Assembly: GCF_030272615.1 (NCBI RefSeq)
Contig: NC_081414.1
Location: 49,404,501 to 49,468,500, forward strand
DNA from: Cryptomeria japonica
Lineage: Eukaryota > Streptophyta > Pinopsida > Cupressales > Cupressaceae
Reading direction: 5' to 3'
DNA: 64,000 nt
Under the pieces are notes generated by a model. It was not told the DNA's origin. It worked only from the letters and a program-made list of their open reading frames with translations, and ran no database searches. Every line of letters begins with the position of its first letter. The stretch's first letter is position 1. Below, in pieces: positions 27,535 to 39,100 of this stretch. The position numbers and the translations under genes were made by a program.

Positions 27535-29193
27535 CTAAGTCTCTACTGGTGGAGGTAAGACTCCGAGTTGATCTCTGAGATAGTCAAAAGTTTCCTTAGG
27601 CAAAGGTTTTGTAAAAATATCTGCAAGCTATTCTTTAGTATTCACATAAACCAGTTTTATTTCCTTTTCTTCAACTTTTTCCCTTAGAAAATTCAGTTTG
27701 ATAGAAACATGTTTTGTTTTAGAATGTAATACTGGATTTTTAGATATATCAATTGCTGCAGTGTTATCACAATATATAGTAATAGGTTCCTTGCATTTTA
27801 CCTTTATGTCTTTCAACATTTGCTTAAGCCAAAGTGCCTGTGTACAGTTTGTTGCTGCTGCAACATATTCTGATTCTGCTGTTGATAAAGATGTACAACT
27901 CTGTTTCTTACTTAACCAAGAAACTAATCTCTTTCCAAGAAAGAATGCTCTTCCAGTGGTGCTCTTTCTATCATCCACATCTCCTGCCCAATTTGCATCT
28001 GTGTATGCATATAGATCAAAATTTTCATCTTTAGGATACCATAATCCAAGATTTGTTGTGCCTTGTAAGTACCAGAAAATCCTTTTTACTGCCGATTCAT
28101 GATTTTCCTTGGGATTACTCTGAAATATAGAAACTATACATACTACATTCATAATATCAGGTCTGGTTTGTGTCAAATACAATAAACCTCCTATCATAGA
28201 TTTGTATCTAGTTAGATTAACAGGTGTAGATTCATCCCTTTGACATAATTTGTCATTTGTAGTCATAGGTGTGCTTACCGGTTTAGAGTTCTCCATCCCA
28301 AATTTCTTGAGTAGTTCTTTCAAGTACTTAGATTGACTCAAAAATATGCCTTTATCAATCTGTAAAATCTACAATCCTAAAAAGAATTTTATTTCTCCAA
28401 TCATAGACATTTCAAATTCATGCTACATTTTAAGAGAAAATTCTTTGCATAATCCATCTTCTCCTCCAAAGATTATATCATCAACAAATACTTCCATAAT
28501 CAAAATGTCATCATTAGTTACTTTGTAATATAAATTGCTATCTGCATTTCCTTTAGTAAAACCAATTTTTAAAAGATACTTATCCAATCTTGCATACCAG
28601 GCTCTTGGAGCTTGTTTTAGTCCATACAGAGCTTTTCTTAATCTACAAACCATATCATTGTTATCTGTCAAAGAAAATCCATCAGGTTGTTCAATATAGA
28701 CTTCCTCTTCAAGATCTCCATTCAAAAATGCACATTTAATATCCATTTGATAAACTTTGTAATCCTTGTGAGCTGCAAAGGCCAAGAATAATCTAACTGC
28801 CTCAATTATGGCTACCAGTGCAAAGGTTTCATTGTAATCAACTCCTTTTTTCTGAGAATATCCCTTACACACTAGTCTTGCTTTATTCCTGACAACCTTA
28901 CCATCTTCATTGAGTTTGTTTCTAAATACCCATTTGGTTCCAATTACATTTTTATTTTCAGGCCGGGGAACTAATGTCCAAGTATTATTTTTCTCAATTT
29001 GTCCTAATTCTTCTTCCATAGCTTTAATCCAAAATTTATCTTCACATGCCTCATTGATAGATAATGGTTCAATTTGAGAAATAAGACATACCTCTTCATT
29101 TTCCAATCTTCCTCTTGTCATGACTCCTTTAAATTTGCTTCCAATTATTTGATCTTCAGAATGATTCAGTCTTACATACTGGGGTGTCTTAGT
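27535..29193 (-). pseudogene. Copia-B reverse transcriptase and RNase H
   Basis: Minus strand, one frame from 29193 to the natural TAG at 27535-27537. Motifs: WIKAMEEELGQIEKN, MDIKCAFLNGDLEEEVYIEQ, ALYGLKQAPRAWY, FVDDIIFGG (catalytic Asp pair), then YTDANWAGD, STAESEYVAAA and DNTAAI of RNase H, TKHVSIKLNFLREK and LADIFTKPLP at the end. Three in-frame TAG codons interrupt it (28423-28425, 28369-28371, 27628-27630); the last two stand where Copia-A has Gln, so they are CAG-to-TAG changes. No frameshift is present in this part. Confidence 0.94.
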
Positions 29194-30804
29194 CTATTGT
29201 GGTTCTTCAATTACTATGGTATCCTCTGATGATACCGGAGTAACTGGATCATCATTCTGTACTGGTGGATTTACTGTTGGTTCATTTGTCATAATTTCTG
29301 TTACCAATTCAGAGTCTATATACCTTGAAGTTCCTCTGAATTGTTCATCAATCTTTACATTTGTACTCTCAACAATTTTCTGTAATCTTTTATTAAAGCA
29401 TCTATAAGCTTTACTCTTAGATGAATAACCAAGAAATATTCCTTCATCACTTCTAGGATCAAACTTGCCAATAGACTCATCTCTTCTAATATAACATTTA
29501 CTTCCAAAAACTCTGAAATACTTAAAAGTAGGAGTATTACCAAACCATAGTTCATGAGGGGTCTTACCGGTTTCACCTTTGATGTGAACTTTGTTGAATG
29601 TATAGGCAGCAGTGCTTACTGCCTCTCTCCAGTACACATGTGGTAGATTTGCTTCTGATAACATACTTCTTGCTGCATCCAAAATAGTTCTATTTTTCCT
29701 TTCAACAACTCCATTCTGTTGTGGTGTCTGAGGTGCTGATAATTGTCTTTTGATTCCATTTACTTCACAGAATGTATTAAAATCTCTAGATGTGAATTCT
29801 CCTCCTTGATCTGATCTTAAACATTTAATTTTCTTACCAGTTTCATTTTCAACCATTGCTTTGAATAGTTTGAACTTCCTAAGTACTTATGATTTTTTCC
29901 TGAGAAAAGTAACCCAACACATTCTAGAATAATCATCAATAATTAGCATGAAATATCTATCACCTTGTAAACTTTTAGTTCTAGCTGGACCACATAAATC
30001 AGTGTGAATTAAATCAAGAGCATTATTGGATTTTTCTGGAATACTTTTGAAACTAGTTGTAACTTGTTTTCCAAATTGACATTCCTTGCAAATTGTATTC
30101 TGAGGTTTCATAATTTTAGGTAGATCTCTAACTACCTTAGAAGTACTGATTTTTACCATGCAATCAAAATTTATATGACATAGTCTTTTATGCCATAGCC
30201 AACTTTCATCTATATGTGCAATTAAGCATGCCTTTTCACTGTTATTTAAATGAAAGATATTACCTCTAGTTTGATTACCGGTTGCAATTTCCAAACCAGT
30301 TCTATTCATGATTTTGCATTTTCCATTTTTAAATTGTAACTGAAAACCTTTCTCAACTAATTGACCAACACTTAAAAGATTATGTTTTAGTCCTTCAACA
30401 TAGTAAACATTGTCAGTGTTATGTTTACCATCAAGAGATATTGAACCCTTACCTTTGATTGAACAGGCTTTGTCATCTCTGAATCTTACTAAACCTCCAT
30501 TGTATTCTTGAAAGTTCAAGAATTTGCCTTTGTCTCCAGTCATGTGATGTGAGCATCCTGAGTCAATAATCCATTCATCCTTTGATTCAACTTTAGCTGC
30601 TAGGGCTTGTTCTACCGGTTGAGCAATAGGTACCGGTTGATCTTCTGTTATAGCAACAAAGACCCATCTGTTGTCTGCTGGATCCTCATCAGAATCATCA
30701 GTCACACCTTCATCAGCAATGTAACAAGATTTATCTTTGTTTTTCTTAAATCTGTATCTCTGATATTCAGGATTAGGTTTGTATGTCCTTCTAGCTTCTT
30801 CTCT
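29194..30804 (-). pseudogene. Copia-B protease and integrase
   Basis: Minus strand. Protease signature WIIDSGCSHHMTG near 30535-30573, then GLKHNLLSVGQL. Integrase zinc site WHKRLCH ... CKECQFGK, core HTDLCGP, CLRSDQGGEFTS and PQQNGVVERKNRTILDAARS give the D, D and E regions; FRVFGSKCYIRRDES and GIFLGYSSKSKAYRC follow. In-frame TAA at 29887-29889 and TAG at 29194-29196 are the only breaks. It would cut the polyprotein and insert the cDNA. Confidence 0.93.
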
Positions 30805-31688
30805 TAGTCTAGCATGTCTATCAGGGCATCTTGAAGCCATATGACCAATCTTATTGCAGTTGAAACATTTAAAGGGTGCTTTACCTTCATACTTACTTCC
30901 AATTGGACCTTTTGGCATTTTTCTTGCAAATAGTGCTTCAAGTTCTTCAAGCTCTTCATTCTCCTTCCTGGTTTCTTCAAGTTCTCTTGCATAAAAGGCT
31001 CTCCAGTCTGATTTGTCAAAAGGTGGAGCAGATGATGTTGATGCTTTGAAGGCCAAATCAATTTTTATAGTAGCAACAAGACCAAATTCCTCAATTTCAA
31101 AAGCTGAAAGTTTTCCAACCAATGTATCCCTAGTTACTGATGTATTAGGCATTGTTCTCAACTCATTAATAGCAGTAACCTTCATTTTATATGTCGGTGG
31201 CAAACCTCTTAATATTTTTGAAACAATCTCATCTTCACTCAAGGTTCCTCCACAACATTTGATACCTAAGACAATTTCATTTACTCTTTCCATAAAAACA
31301 AAAATTCTTTCATCTTCTTCCATTTTCAAATGTTCATACCTGACTCGGAAGCTTTCAAGTTTTGCAATTTTGACTATGGAATCCCCTTCATTTAGTGTTT
31401 CCAAATGATCCCAAATAGTTTTGCAGTAGATCTATCTGATAATCCCATGATTTGTTGATCTGATAATGCCCTCAAAAGTGCTTCTCTTGCTTTGCAATCA
31501 TTTTCTTCATCTTTACCTAAAGTAATAGGAGCAGGCTGACCAGCTACAGCAGCAGTATAACCATTCTTAGTAACTTCCCAGATGTCTTTACCAATGCAAT
31601 TCAGATGTGTCTCCATTCTGATTTTCCATATTCCATAGTTGGTTCCATCAAGTTTAGGACTATCCTTTCTGAAATAATTAGTAGACAT
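30805..31688 (-). pseudogene. Copia-B gag
   Basis: Minus strand, ATG at 31688, about 60 nt inside the 5' LTR. Starts MSTNYFRKDSPKLDGTNYG, a canonical UBN2 Gag opening, then WKIRMETHLNCIG, RILRG-type helices (ILRGLPPTYK), and the intact zinc knuckle CFNCNKIGHMASRC near 30825-30870. A one-base deletion in an A-run near 31413 shifts the frame; after it the reading is open through the rest of Gag and into protease. In Copia elements Gag and Pol are one frame, as here. Confidence 0.92.
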
Positions 31689-31735
31689 TGGATCTCCTCA
31701 AGTTGTTAAACTTCTGCAAAAAAAGAGGACTAGGC

Positions 31736-31747
31736 TCTGATACCAAT
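31736..31747 (-). promoter_or_regulatory. Copia-B primer-binding site
   Basis: Minus-strand ATTGGTATCAGAGCC directly after the 5' LTR contains a perfect initiator tRNA-Met complement (TGGTATCAGAGC). Confidence 0.93.
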
Positions 31748-32802
31748 TGTAGGTCCCGGGTACAACTGAGAGGGGGGGGGGGGTGAATCAGTTGTCTAAT
31801 AAATTCAAACCAAAATCTTATTAGCCAACTTAATGCTTAATACCGGTAAGACAGTTAAGTGTGTCGGTAAACAGTGTTAATAGGAAATGTTGTACCGATA
31901 AGAATTAATGCATGAAACATAAGCACAAAGTCAACCATAACATATGACACAAATATTTGTACATGGAAACCCTATAAGGGAAAAACCACGGTGGGAAACC
32001 TTACCCATAATCAGATGATACTACTGCAGATAGTAAGTGTACAAAGAGGGGTCTGCACATGCACAAAAGCCAACAGCCTAGAGCTCATTGCTCAAACACA
32101 AATGGGAGTCACACTAACTACATTGGATGGTTAAATCCAATGAGAATGTACTGCACAAAATAGCATCTTCATATGCTGGATTCAGTACCGGTGTAATGTT
32201 GATATGCTTCTACAAAAACCTAGCTTCACCTTCAAATGATGTCTTCGTGTATACCTTTTCTTAATCTCGCATATACCTTCTTACAATTCTTTTTTGCATT
32301 CCACACTTGATCTTACAAATAAGATCTTACATTTATACCATACCCTAAGACTAATTTTAGTAGGTCGGCTCTACAAGATATTACAATAAAACATTTTACA
32401 AATAATACAATATCCGATGCAATAACCGATTGAACATGTCAGCTTAATGCTTTTATAACAATAATAAATCATATCCATAGCGTGCCATGCTGATCTGGAA
32501 AAGATAAACCTGTCGGTGTAACTCTAGATAACCTGGACCTATTTGCCGGTAAAAGCAAATATGCAAATAAGAATATACCATTGATATTACTTCAAGGAAA
32601 AGTGTCCACGTGATGTCTTCGACATTACCAAGTGTCTTCCATGTCATTGCAGGTACCGGTGAACATTATATCCTGTCGGTTAACCATATACCAATGATTG
32701 TTGAATAGTTTACTGATTGTCGGTGAATGTTGCTGGATCTCCAAAGTAGGTGTATTTAGCAGGTGTTGACATAAATGACAAAACCATACCAAAATACCAA
32801 CA
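31748..32802 (-). repeat. Copia-B 5' LTR (element orientation)
   Basis: 1055 bp. Contains a perfect 8-bp stem, ACAACTGA (31762-31769) with TCAGTTGT (31788-31795), closing a G-rich loop (C-rich in the element's sense strand) about 14 nt from the LTR end, which lies next to the primer-binding site. Confidence 0.94.
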
Positions 32803-32807
32803 CTTTT

Positions 32808-33249
32808 AAATACTTCTTTAATTCTTAGCTCGTTATCACTCTTGAATGCATATAATGAGGCCAAAAATGATCAAGTGTCATTTAAGTACCTTAGCAGATC
32901 CACATTGAATGCACTTAGCTTTTAATAGCTTTTAACCATTTTGTGTTATCGAGGAATCATAAAACACTCAACAAACATCCGCAAAGAATCAAATCCATAA
33001 ATTTGATCAACCAACATAATACCACTATCAAATCATGTCAATGTTACCATCAACAACTATGCTAAATATTTTAGTATCTTATACTTCTCAAGGGTTTGAA
33101 ACACTTGCAATTATTACTCCCCCTGAACTAATGCTATCCTTTTTAGTTTTTCAAAGAACCATTTGCCCCATCCTGAGGTATAGATCCATCCTTCACCTCA
33201 CTTTTTTCCTTCTTGTACCAAATTTTGTCTATTTTCTTCTTCATCTGAG
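32808..33249 (-). other. Flank of Copia-B: probable 5' leader of the LINE-like relic, then unassigned
   Basis: Directly continues 26109 once Copia-B and one CTTTT are removed, so it belongs to the same older sequence. On the minus strand it is AT-rich and non-coding apart from short pieces. From about 33100 to 33250 it runs into the C-terminal side of the Copia-C gag relic. I cannot place the boundary between the two. Confidence 0.35.
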
Positions 33250-34432
33250 TCGAATCAACCTTCTTTTGTGCAACAGAGGGTCTAACATTCTTCCCCTTGT
33301 AAAATTGTGCAGTGTCCTAGTTTATTGTAGTTATAGCATATGGTACCATGTTGCGGACCATTTCCACCTCTTCTCATACTAGATATACAATCAGCAACCT
33401 TATGAGCAAACTTTTTGCATGTGTAATAGTAACCATAGAAATATTGAGCAAACATAGCATTGTTCTTATTCATGAAGCAATTCCTTATTACTTTGCTTCT
33501 ACATTCATTAGCCTTATGAACAAATTTATTGCAAGTATAGCATTAACCATTAAATTGTTGAGATTTCATAATATTATACCTTGGAGGCCTAAATTCATGC
33601 TCATTCTACTCCTACAATCAGCAGCCTTATGTCCAACCTCAGTACAAGAATAGTAATTACCATTGAAAGTCAGAGTACCTAGATTGAGAAGTTTGATTAC
33701 GAGTTGACCTTATGATTTTTTTCTTCTTGTTTCAGACCTGTGTGAAGTTATTCTTACTTTCCTCTGTCTCCTTGGATTCATCATTTACATTTTCTTTTCC
33801 CTTTTCATTCTTGCCTTCAATCTTAGAACTTTCTCCCTTCTCAAAATCAAGGTCACCCTTGTCTTTTTGTCATTTTTGATAACTTAGTACATCATCAAGA
33901 AGGTTACTTCCACCTTTGAGTTTCAAACCTTTCTCTATCTGTTGTTTTGCATCCTCTAATTCTTTTCTCAAAGCAACAATCTCTTCCTCAAGTTTGGTAC
34001 ATTTAGCAGATTTATCAAAAAGATTGGTCTTCAAACAATTAGTAATATTCTTGCCTTCTTCAACTTAAATCTTTAGCCTAACTATGTCATTATCTGTCTT
34101 ATTGAGTTTATCATCACATTATTTTCTTCCTTCATTCTTAGTTTTCAATTTGACAATTTTATATTCTGCCACTTTGAGTTTTTATTTGCACTCCTTGCTT
34201 TCTTCAATATAGGCTTTTAGTCTAACTATTATGTTTCCTGCCTTATTCTATTTATTCTTGGATTCTTCACATTCTACCCTTATAGCATCTAGTTCATCAA
34301 TAGTAGATAGAAGTTCTCCTTCAAAATCTACATCACAATCATTAGGGTCAACATCCCAACCTTCAAATTCCATTGCTTCTAGATTTGGTTCAATATAGAT
34401 TATGTATTTAGCCATTGCTCCAGATTCCATCT
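33250..34432 (-). pseudogene. Copia-C: reduced gag with coiled coil and four tandem zinc knuckles
   Basis: Minus strand from ATG near 34430, only about 60 nt inside the LTR. The usual N-terminal Gag fold is absent; the reading starts in an acidic segment (MEFEGWDVDPNDCDVDFEGE), continues through a coiled coil (TKLEEEIVALRKELEDAKQQ) and SNLLDDVLSYQK, as in the C-terminal half of some plant Copia Gags. Then come knuckles YYSCTEVGHKAADC (about 33609-33650), CYTCNKFVHKANEC (33500-33545), YYTCKKFAHKVADC (33388-33436) and CYNYNKLGH (33310-33345). Two have Tyr for the first Cys and one lacks the second. Stops and frameshifts are frequent. Confidence 0.7.
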
Positions 34433-34485
34433 ATTTGAAACTAAGATCTACCTCAACTATTCAACTATTATCTTAGGAATATTTC

Positions 34486-34497
34486 TCTGATACCAAT
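34486..34497 (-). promoter_or_regulatory. Copia-C primer-binding site
   Basis: Minus-strand TGGTATCAGAGA follows the LTR with 2 nt between, one base from the initiator tRNA-Met complement. Confidence 0.85.
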
Positions 34498-36176
34498 TGT
34501 TGAACTCACCCAGATGCTGAGAGGGGGGGAATCAATATTAACTAAAACTTAAACCAAATCCATTTGAACATTAAATCATATATGCATAATGAATAAAAAA
34601 AACAAAGAATGCACCATACAAAAACACAAGATTTTTATGTAGAAAACCCAATGAGTGAAAAACCACAGTGACAGTTAACTCACATTATATGATAGATATT
34701 ACAATATTTTTTCTAGGGCTCACTACCCAAGGAAGCTCACTACTCTCGAAAAGGACTTGCAGACAAAGATATATTAAAATAGGAACCTATTGAAGAGAAT
34801 CACTATCTAGTAGCAAGATACATGAAAATTACAATAAAAATATTAATATGAACTACTATAGAAGAAGCATTTGACATATGTTGTTGTTGTTGTCCTCTTT
34901 GTAGTATAATTACTCCAAAATAACTTTGCACACTTCATACTCAACTGATATATTACCAATATTTTCAACACAACTTCATTTCAAAAATTATCTATCCTTC
35001 CTTATATATCCTCTACAACACTTCAAAACATCAATTAGGTCAGCTCCAAAAAGACCTTACAAATAAAATGTGTGATACACTATAGGTGAGCTTCAAACAT
35101 ATGTAACGTAAACACAATTAGGTTGTGGATAAATCCAAGACATATTTGAACCCCAAGCACATCTCGACACATCCTTCAAACCCAATAAGATAGGTCAGGA
35201 TCAACCACAAATGAAGGAACTCAATCTGTCGACCCAAACATCAACACCATTGTCAAACTATTATCTATTTATCTTTACACCACTAGGGAGAAGCCAAAAA
35301 CAACATGAAAACCAAATTGAAAATAATGCAGATTTTCTACAACATATCTATAATCATCTCCTAAAGTAATTGATCATCAAATGCAGGCGCAAGTGGAGAA
35401 ACCCACTAAACTGGTAGAAATAGGGAAAACTGTATAGATTATGACACTTCAACACATAATTTATACCATTACGGAGCACCAATTCATCTAAAATGCACAT
35501 TATTGAACCCTTATACATTCCTAAACATATTCCCAAATCCGTACAATCATACCAATCAATGAGAAGGAATTCAAAGCATTTTAGTGAGCAACTAAGACAC
35601 ATTACACTGTTAAATTGTAGTCTAGACAATAGTCACACATAACTTTTTTGCAAAAGATATTATCACATGAAATCCTTGAGGTAAGTACCTTTGTGACTAA
35701 TAAGTCTATCCCCAAAGTTGCAAGTCCAAGCAAAGGAAGGTGAAATAATGCAGACCAAAATACCAACCGCCAAACTTAGGAAAATACACTATTCAACCCT
35801 TAGACAAATTTCCTCAACGGAATAAGTGTGAATCAAATCTCAGATATCAACCAACTACTTCATTGACCATGTATCCATCAAATAATGCAATTGCATCCCA
35901 TAACCAAAGAATAAATAATATGTAAAAATGTGTTACCATATGCATATCATACATCTGGGCTAATATTTTGTCGTGGATACATCTTATGGTCTTTTGAATT
36001 GTCTTCAATCATGTTGATAACATGTCACAATCTGAGTCAAACCATCTCTCTCAAATTTCAAACCATCTCTTTGAAATGTCTCATCACACATCATTTCTCT
36101 ACCTCTTCAACTTCACCAAAGACCTCAAGGTGACATTAGTGAAAACACATATTGAGTTGATATCAATGACAACACA
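34498..36176 (-). repeat. Copia-C LTR (5' in element orientation)
   Basis: Starts TGTTGAACTCACC with a G-rich tract and imperfect hairpin at 34512-34539. The right end is inferred: sequence homologous to the tandem array restarts at 36182 (GCCTATTTAATAG), and ACACA at 36172-36176 would give a TG...CA LTR followed by TACTA. No second LTR was found, so the right boundary is uncertain by a few bases and the left side of the element is lost or unrecognised. Confidence 0.6.
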
Positions 36177-36181
36177 TACTA

Positions 36182-39100
36182 GCCTATTTAATAGTTATGT
36201 CTTTGCATTATTCAGCAAATTACAACAATCAGGACATAAAAGAAAATAGACCTTAATTCAAATAAATTTACTACTCAAGCATTCAAATTGTGTCAAGTCT
36301 CAAAATCTTCATTACATCATTGCCAACCTCTTATTCATACATTACTTGGTGTGCCTTCCAACTTTTCACAAAATTTCTAAATTTACTAATCTTTGACATG
36401 ATTGTAATCAAGGTTTAAGAATCCCTTGTATTACACCATTGTCAACTACTTGCACATCTATTACATGCATTGATTGACATGTCATTTAACTTAATACAAA
36501 ATGGTTAAATCAAACCAATAAAAGAAGCCTCAAAGATTGCCCATTGCCTTATAAATTTCAACAATGATTCCTAACAATGCCAAGTTTTATATTCACAAGT
36601 ACAAAAGTTAAAGACAAAATATTGCTGCATAAAAAATTCAAGAAATGGTAAAGGCAACATTAGACAGACAAGTAGCAATATGAACAAAATTAATCAAAGG
36701 AAACTATTAGTTGTTACAAGTCTAAAAATGATCTTAAGGACAACAAATCAAGAAAAATTGACAAGAAATATAGTATTATTCATTATATCTCATAGCTACA
36801 AAAATTATGAGTGGCCTTAAATGACAACTTAGACCTCTAAGTCAATGCGGCATTTTAAATTAATATAGCATTGTCATAGGATAAATCAAATTGTTGATTT
36901 ACTTAACAATGTAACAAAACTCTATTTTACAATCAAAAATATCATTTTGCCTATGCTCATATCAATCTAAATTCTCAAAAAAGTACTTTCTCTCTCAAAA
37001 TCAAGACTATATGAGTAAACCTAGTTTAAGTCTTGCCTAATAGCCTTGACCCACATCTTCCAAATTCAAATATTATTGTCCCTAAGCCAACCCATCTTAA
37101 CGTTATCGTGACTTGTCATTATCCACACCAAAAAGTTTAAATTACTTTCCTAAAACTTATATGAAAGACATCACTTATAGGTCATTTAAATCATCATATA
37201 CCCCATTGATAATAATTAAATCACTATAATCTATTGAAGCCTCTCTTACAGTTATATATTTGAAATAGCCATCAAATTATAGTTAGTAGCAATACTCTTA
37301 TTTAACAAAAAGAATGGAGGACACTCCACTACTTACGAAGGTCAATGATATTTTTAACAATATCTTGGCAAAATAAGGAATTTCAATACTCTTGTTTAAA
37401 GGAAAAATTAGTGCATATGAATTCTCAAGGGATGGTAAAGACAATTTTGGATGGAAAAGTATTGATGTGAACAAATGTAGACAAAGAAGGTTACTATTCC
37501 ACCAACAATTTTAAGGACAATGAGTCTAAAAGCATTAGCAATTAAGATAAAAACGTCATTCAATGTATGTCAATTACAATAATTGTGAATGGCCTCAAGT
37601 GACTATCAAGTCATTTAAATCAATGTGGCATTTTGAATCACAGAGGCTTCACTTAATGAACCTAGGTTATAGAATGTGTGTTCATGGCATACTAAAGAAT
37701 CCCCCATTTTCAAAAAATATTGCCCTACAATCCTTTTTTGTCACCCCCTCCTAATACACAACCTGAATTAAAAGCCCCCTACTTTCACCAGATATTGTAT
37801 TTTTTCATAGACTGAATTAAAAAGCCCCCTATTTTCAACGATAGGCAATATATTGTACCCTCATTTTTGGGATATTAAACCCCTCAATATGATTGCACGT
37901 GATATACTATTTCCTAGCTAGTGAAGCCCCTCATGTTTTGAATTTAGATAACCTTTTCATGCAATAAAGTGTTTTGTTAATTTATACAACAATATAATCA
38001 TATTCAATTTTATACATGAAATATCATATTGGTTACTCAAGTCAATCTCAATTCTCAAATCAATACTTTCCCTGCCCAAGTCAAGATTATAATAGTAACC
38101 TTGACCTAGTTCAAGGTTGCCTTACAAGATTAACCCCCATCTTCCAAATTCAAGTTATATTGTGGCCCCAAGCTAATTTGTCTTTATGTTACTATCACTT
38201 GTTAGAATCCACACAAAAAAGTACAAATTGTGTGCCTAGGATTTGTATAAAGGGCATTACTCCTAGACCATTTCCATTATCAATATGCCACATTGATCAT
38301 TAATTATAATAAAATTCATCCACTAAAGCCTATTTAATAGTTATTTCTTTGCATTAGTCAGCAATTTACATTAATTATTACATCGACAAAATTAGACCCT
38401 AATTCAACTCAATTTACAACTCAAGCATTTATTGTGTCAAGTCTCAATTCTTCATTACATCATTATAAACCTCTTATACATACATCACTTGGTGTATCTT
38501 CCAACTATTCACATAATTGTTAAATTGACCAATACTTGACACAAATGCAATAAGGTTCAAGAATCCCTTGTATTACACCATTTTCAACTACTTGCACATC
38601 TATTACGTGCATTGATTGATGTATCATTCAACTTATTACAAAATGGTTAAATCAAAGTTGAAGCTATGAAAAAGAGATTAGTGACAATCACAATGAAATC
38701 ATGTTAGTAATATTTCAACCATAAGCATAACATCAAGATAAATCCATTTCAAAAGCATATCAAGAAAGATTAGTAACAAAGCAAATAGGAAAATAAAGAA
38801 CTAGACAACTCTAATACTCCCCCCTATGCTTGATGATGTTGGCTCTTCCTTGTCCTTCTCCTCTTCAATATCTTGTGGCTACATAAAGTATGCCCTCAAC
38901 TTAAGTACTCACACCAAGATGACAAATGAAGGTTTGAAGTGGTTGATGATTAAAATCCTATTCCTATGCTAATGCACAAACTAGGATTGCTATACTATGA
39001 GAAAGCTTAAGTCGCAATGATAATGCACCTATAGTAACAATGCTCACAATGCTTCCTTTTTTTGTTTGAGGATGATGGCTCCTTTTATAGGCAAAATAGA

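Larger units (their letters stand above)
26115..32802 (-). mobile_element. Copia-B: nearly complete Ty1/Copia element
   Basis: LTRs 26115-27167 and 31748-32802 (TGTAGGTCCC ... ACCAACA), duplication CTTTT at 26110-26114 and 32803-32807. On the minus strand it has a perfect primer-binding site, gag, protease, integrase, reverse transcriptase, RNase H and polypurine tract over 6.7 kb, the usual full length. Only one frameshift and about five stops interrupt it. The LTRs differ mainly by transitions. It is the best reference copy in the window for reading Copia-A, and its LTR is clearly related to that of Copia-D. Confidence 0.95.

Noticed and set aside
32808-33000. A host gene exon next to Copia-B
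   Set aside because: Continuous with the LINE-like relic across the CTTTT duplication; no splice-bounded frame.
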